Below the pieces are notes generated by a model. That model searched no databases and was not told where the DNA came from. It saw only the letters and a program-made list of their open reading frames with translations. Shown here piece after piece: positions 11,529-12,950 of a stretch of 12,950 bases of DNA. The stretch spans positions 1 to 12,950 of the forward strand of contig CALVUU010000136.1 in the NCBI GenBank assembly GCA_944363655.1, written 5' to 3'. Within the stretch, counting starts at the first letter, position 1; every line of letters begins with the position of its first letter. This stretch comes from an uncultured Bacilli bacterium (GTDB taxonomy: Bacteria > Bacillota_I > Bacilli_A > RF39 > UBA660). A program made the translations under genes and the position numbers.

Positions 11529-12585
11529 ATTTCTCTCCAGCAAGTTTTAATTTTAAATCTTCTGTTTGTAAGGCTTCAATGATTGGTTCAAGGTCACCAT
11601 CCATAACACGGTCAAGACTCATGATAGAAAAATTGATACGATGGTCTGTTACTCTATTTTGAGGATAATTATATGTTCTTATCTTTTCTGAACGGTCTCC
11701 GGTACCTATTTTACTTTTTCTTGCTGCTCCAAGTTCTTGTTCTTCTTTCAAACGGGCTTCTTCGTTAATCCTAATTTTTAATAAGTTCATGGCTCTTTCA
11801 CGGTTCTTAAGTTGGCTTCTTTCTACTTGGCAAGTTACAACTATTCCAGTCGGAATATGCGTAAGTCTAACTGCAGAATTGGAAGTATTAACTGATTGTC
11901 CACCGGCACCACTTGAGTGGTAAACATCCATTTTAATGTCACTTTCTTTAACTTCAATATTTGATGTTTCAACTTCTGGCATTACTAAAACTGTAGCAGT
12001 AGATGTGTGAACTCTACCTTGGGTTTCTGTGACAGGTACTCTTTGTACACGATGCGAACCACTTTCATATTTTAATTTAGAGTAAACATTATCTCCCTTT
12101 ACCATAAATTCAATTTGGGAATAACCACCACTGGTTCCTTCAACCTCGTGAATAACTTCAATTTTCCAGTCGTTTGCCTCAGCATAATGCGAATACATTC
12201 TAAACAAGTCTCCGGCGAATATGTTGGCTTCATCCCCACCGGCAGCACCACGAATTTCCATGATAACATTCTTGCCATCATTTTCATCTTTGGGTACTAA
12301 AAGAATTTCTAATTTTTTATATAACTCTTCTTCTTTAGTCGTTAATGATTCAATTTCTCCTTCAGCTATTTCTTTTAATTCGGGATCGTTTTCCATTTCA
12401 TGGGCTTGGGCTAAATTATCTTTTACTTTTTTATATTCATTATAGACATCTACTGTTTCTTTTAAGTCACTTTCTTCTTTAGATAATTCTCTTAGTTTAT
12501 TAAAATCACTTAAAACCTCTGGTTTAACTAATTCTTCTTTTATTTCTTCATATTTTTTTACAATTGCTTCTAATCTATTAAACAT
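11521..12585 (-). CDS. prfA: peptide chain release factor 1
   Basis: RF1 reads UAA and UAG and releases the finished peptide. The 354-residue product has normal length, the codon-reading PVT motif (184-186, in VQRVPVTETQGRVHTS), and GAGGQSVNTS (226-235) with the catalytic GGQ at 228-230. Ser after GGQ is usual in Bacillus RF1. PVT rather than SPF separates it from RF2. The C-terminal region (GTGDRSEKIRTYNYPQNRVTDHR) is typical. ATG 12583-12585 follows AAGGAGGAAAG. It lies directly behind rpoE and its terminator and overlaps prmC. Confidence 0.98.
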   Translation of the reverse strand: MFNRLEAIVKKYEEIKEELVKPEVLSDFNKLRELSKEESDLKETVDVYNEYKKVKDNLAQAHEMENDPELKEIAEGEIESLTTKEEELYKKLEILLVPKDENDGKNVIMEIRGAAGGDEANIFAGDLFRMYSHYAEANDWKIEVIHEVEGTSGGYSQIEFMVKGDNVYSKLKYESGSHRVQRVPVTETQGRVHTSTATVLVMPEVETSNIEVKESDIKMDVYHSSGAGGQSVNTSNSAVRLTHIPTGIVVTCQVERSQLKNRERAMNLLKIRINEEARLKEEQELGAARKSKIGTGDRSEKIRTYNYPQNRVTDHRINFSIMSLDRVMDGDLEPIIEALQTEDLKLKLAGEKFE

Positions 12586-12611
12586 AACTTTCCTCCTTAT
12601 AATTTTTAAAA

Positions 12612-12638
12612 CACAAAACGAAGCTACATATTAGCTTC
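12612..12638 (-). terminator. terminator of rpoE overlapping its stop codon
   Basis: On the minus strand GAAGCTA (12632-12638) pairs with TAGCTTC (12620-12626) around a 5-base loop, followed by GTTTTGTGTTTT. The stem contains the last codons and the TAG stop of rpoE. The T run is interrupted, so read-through into prfA is possible. Confidence 0.55.
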
Positions 12639-12950
12639 ATCTTCGGAATCAATTACAACAAGGTCTGCTAGGTCATCATCATCGACATCTTCAGTTTCAT
12701 CGTCTTTATCATAGAAAATGTCATCTTCTTCTGGTTCTTCGATATTTTCAATTTCTTCATCTTCAATTTCTAATTCTTCTTCGTCTTCTTCTTCATCTTC
12801 AATAACAATATCTAATTTATGACGAGTTTGAAGATCCCAATAACCATTTTTTAACATAATAAACTTTTTATTAATTGACATTAGTTCAAAAAAGTCCATA
12901 AGTTGATCTTCAACAACACTATCTGGTAATTCTAAGGCTTTACAAACTTT
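12624..12950 (-). CDS. rpoE: DNA-directed RNA polymerase delta subunit, partial
   Basis: Delta is a small subunit of Bacillota RNA polymerase that speeds recycling and tunes promoter selection. The window holds the last 108 residues; the 5' end lies beyond base 12950. The visible part covers the end of the folded HARE-HTH-like domain (DVVEDQLM-like helix, then FFELMSINKKFIMLKNGYWDLQTRH, comparable to the LYTDLNLDGRFI ... WGLR pattern) and then a disordered tail of about 60 residues dominated by Glu and Asp, as in all delta subunits. The frame stays open to the window edge, so an internal Met at 12899 is not the start. rpoE and prfA belong to the same region in Bacillus, but with other genes between. 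Confidence 0.88.
   Translation of the reverse strand, partial: KVCKALELPDSVVEDQLMDFFELMSINKKFIMLKNGYWDLQTRHKLDIVIEDEEEDEEELEIEDEEIENIEEPEEDDIFYDKDDETEDVDDDDLADLVVIDSEDEANM

Noticed and set aside
12099..12445. Open frames within prfA on both strands
   Set aside because: They are shadows of the conserved RF1 gene, which is full length and intact.
12624..12899. rpoE fragment as a complete small acidic protein starting at 12899
   Set aside because: The frame continues upstream to the window edge with sequence that fits the delta domain, so the Met is internal.
1..12950. CRISPR array, insertion sequence, tRNA or rRNA
   Set aside because: No spaced repeats, transposase, terminal repeats or cloverleaf-like sequence were seen on either strand.

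Overview
This window looks like a chromosomal segment of a low-GC, spore-forming Bacillota, probably one of the reduced-genome gut Bacilli. That placement is inferred from AT-rich coding sequence, Bacillus-type gene order and a set of sporulation genes. Tryptophan is read as TGG throughout and TGA serves as a stop, so the standard bacterial code fits. Nothing in the sequence fixes genus or species.

Layout: every gene but one lies on the minus strand, so transcription runs from high to low coordinates. In that order: rpoE (delta subunit, cut by the window end), prfA, prmC, spoIIR, mntP, a CphA-like ATP-grasp gene, murA, terminator; then a degenerate SGNH-fold membrane protein and an unrecognised membrane-anchored protein; then rpmE, rpiB, a DUF1146 gene, spoIID, a spoIIQ-like gene, spoIIID, a shrunken actin-like (MreB/Mbl-related) gene, a LytTR regulator with a degenerate receiver domain, a cold-shock gene and hpf. 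At the left end a small plus-strand HTH repressor gene faces a short exported protein gene across a 100-bp divergent region holding two identical near-palindromes.

The backbone keeps the order of the Bacillus subtilis rpoE-prfA-prmC-spoIIR-mntP/rpiB-ywzB-murAA-spoIID-spoIIQ-spoIIID-mbl region in compressed form, with rpmE and murA moved. It joins translation termination (RF1 and the enzyme that methylates it), ribosome parts and hibernation, the first step of peptidoglycan synthesis, and key steps of sporulation: SpoIIR (forespore-to-mother-cell signal), SpoIID (peptidoglycan lysis in engulfment), SpoIIQ (engulfment and channel), SpoIIID (mother-cell regulator).

The most unusual points are: (1) the gene in the mbl position encodes a 199-residue protein that aligns with parts of Mbl but has lost both phosphate-binding motifs; (2) a perfect 11-bp hairpin hides the Shine-Dalgarno of spoIIID; (3) an SGNH protein has lost its catalytic residues; (4) a LytTR regulator lacks the phospho-acceptor Asp and appears to have a leaderless mRNA; (5) a twin-operator divergent promoter; (6) transcription terminators that reuse the last codons of genes. 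There is no gene-free stretch longer than about 100 bases, and I see no tRNA, rRNA, CRISPR array or insertion sequence.
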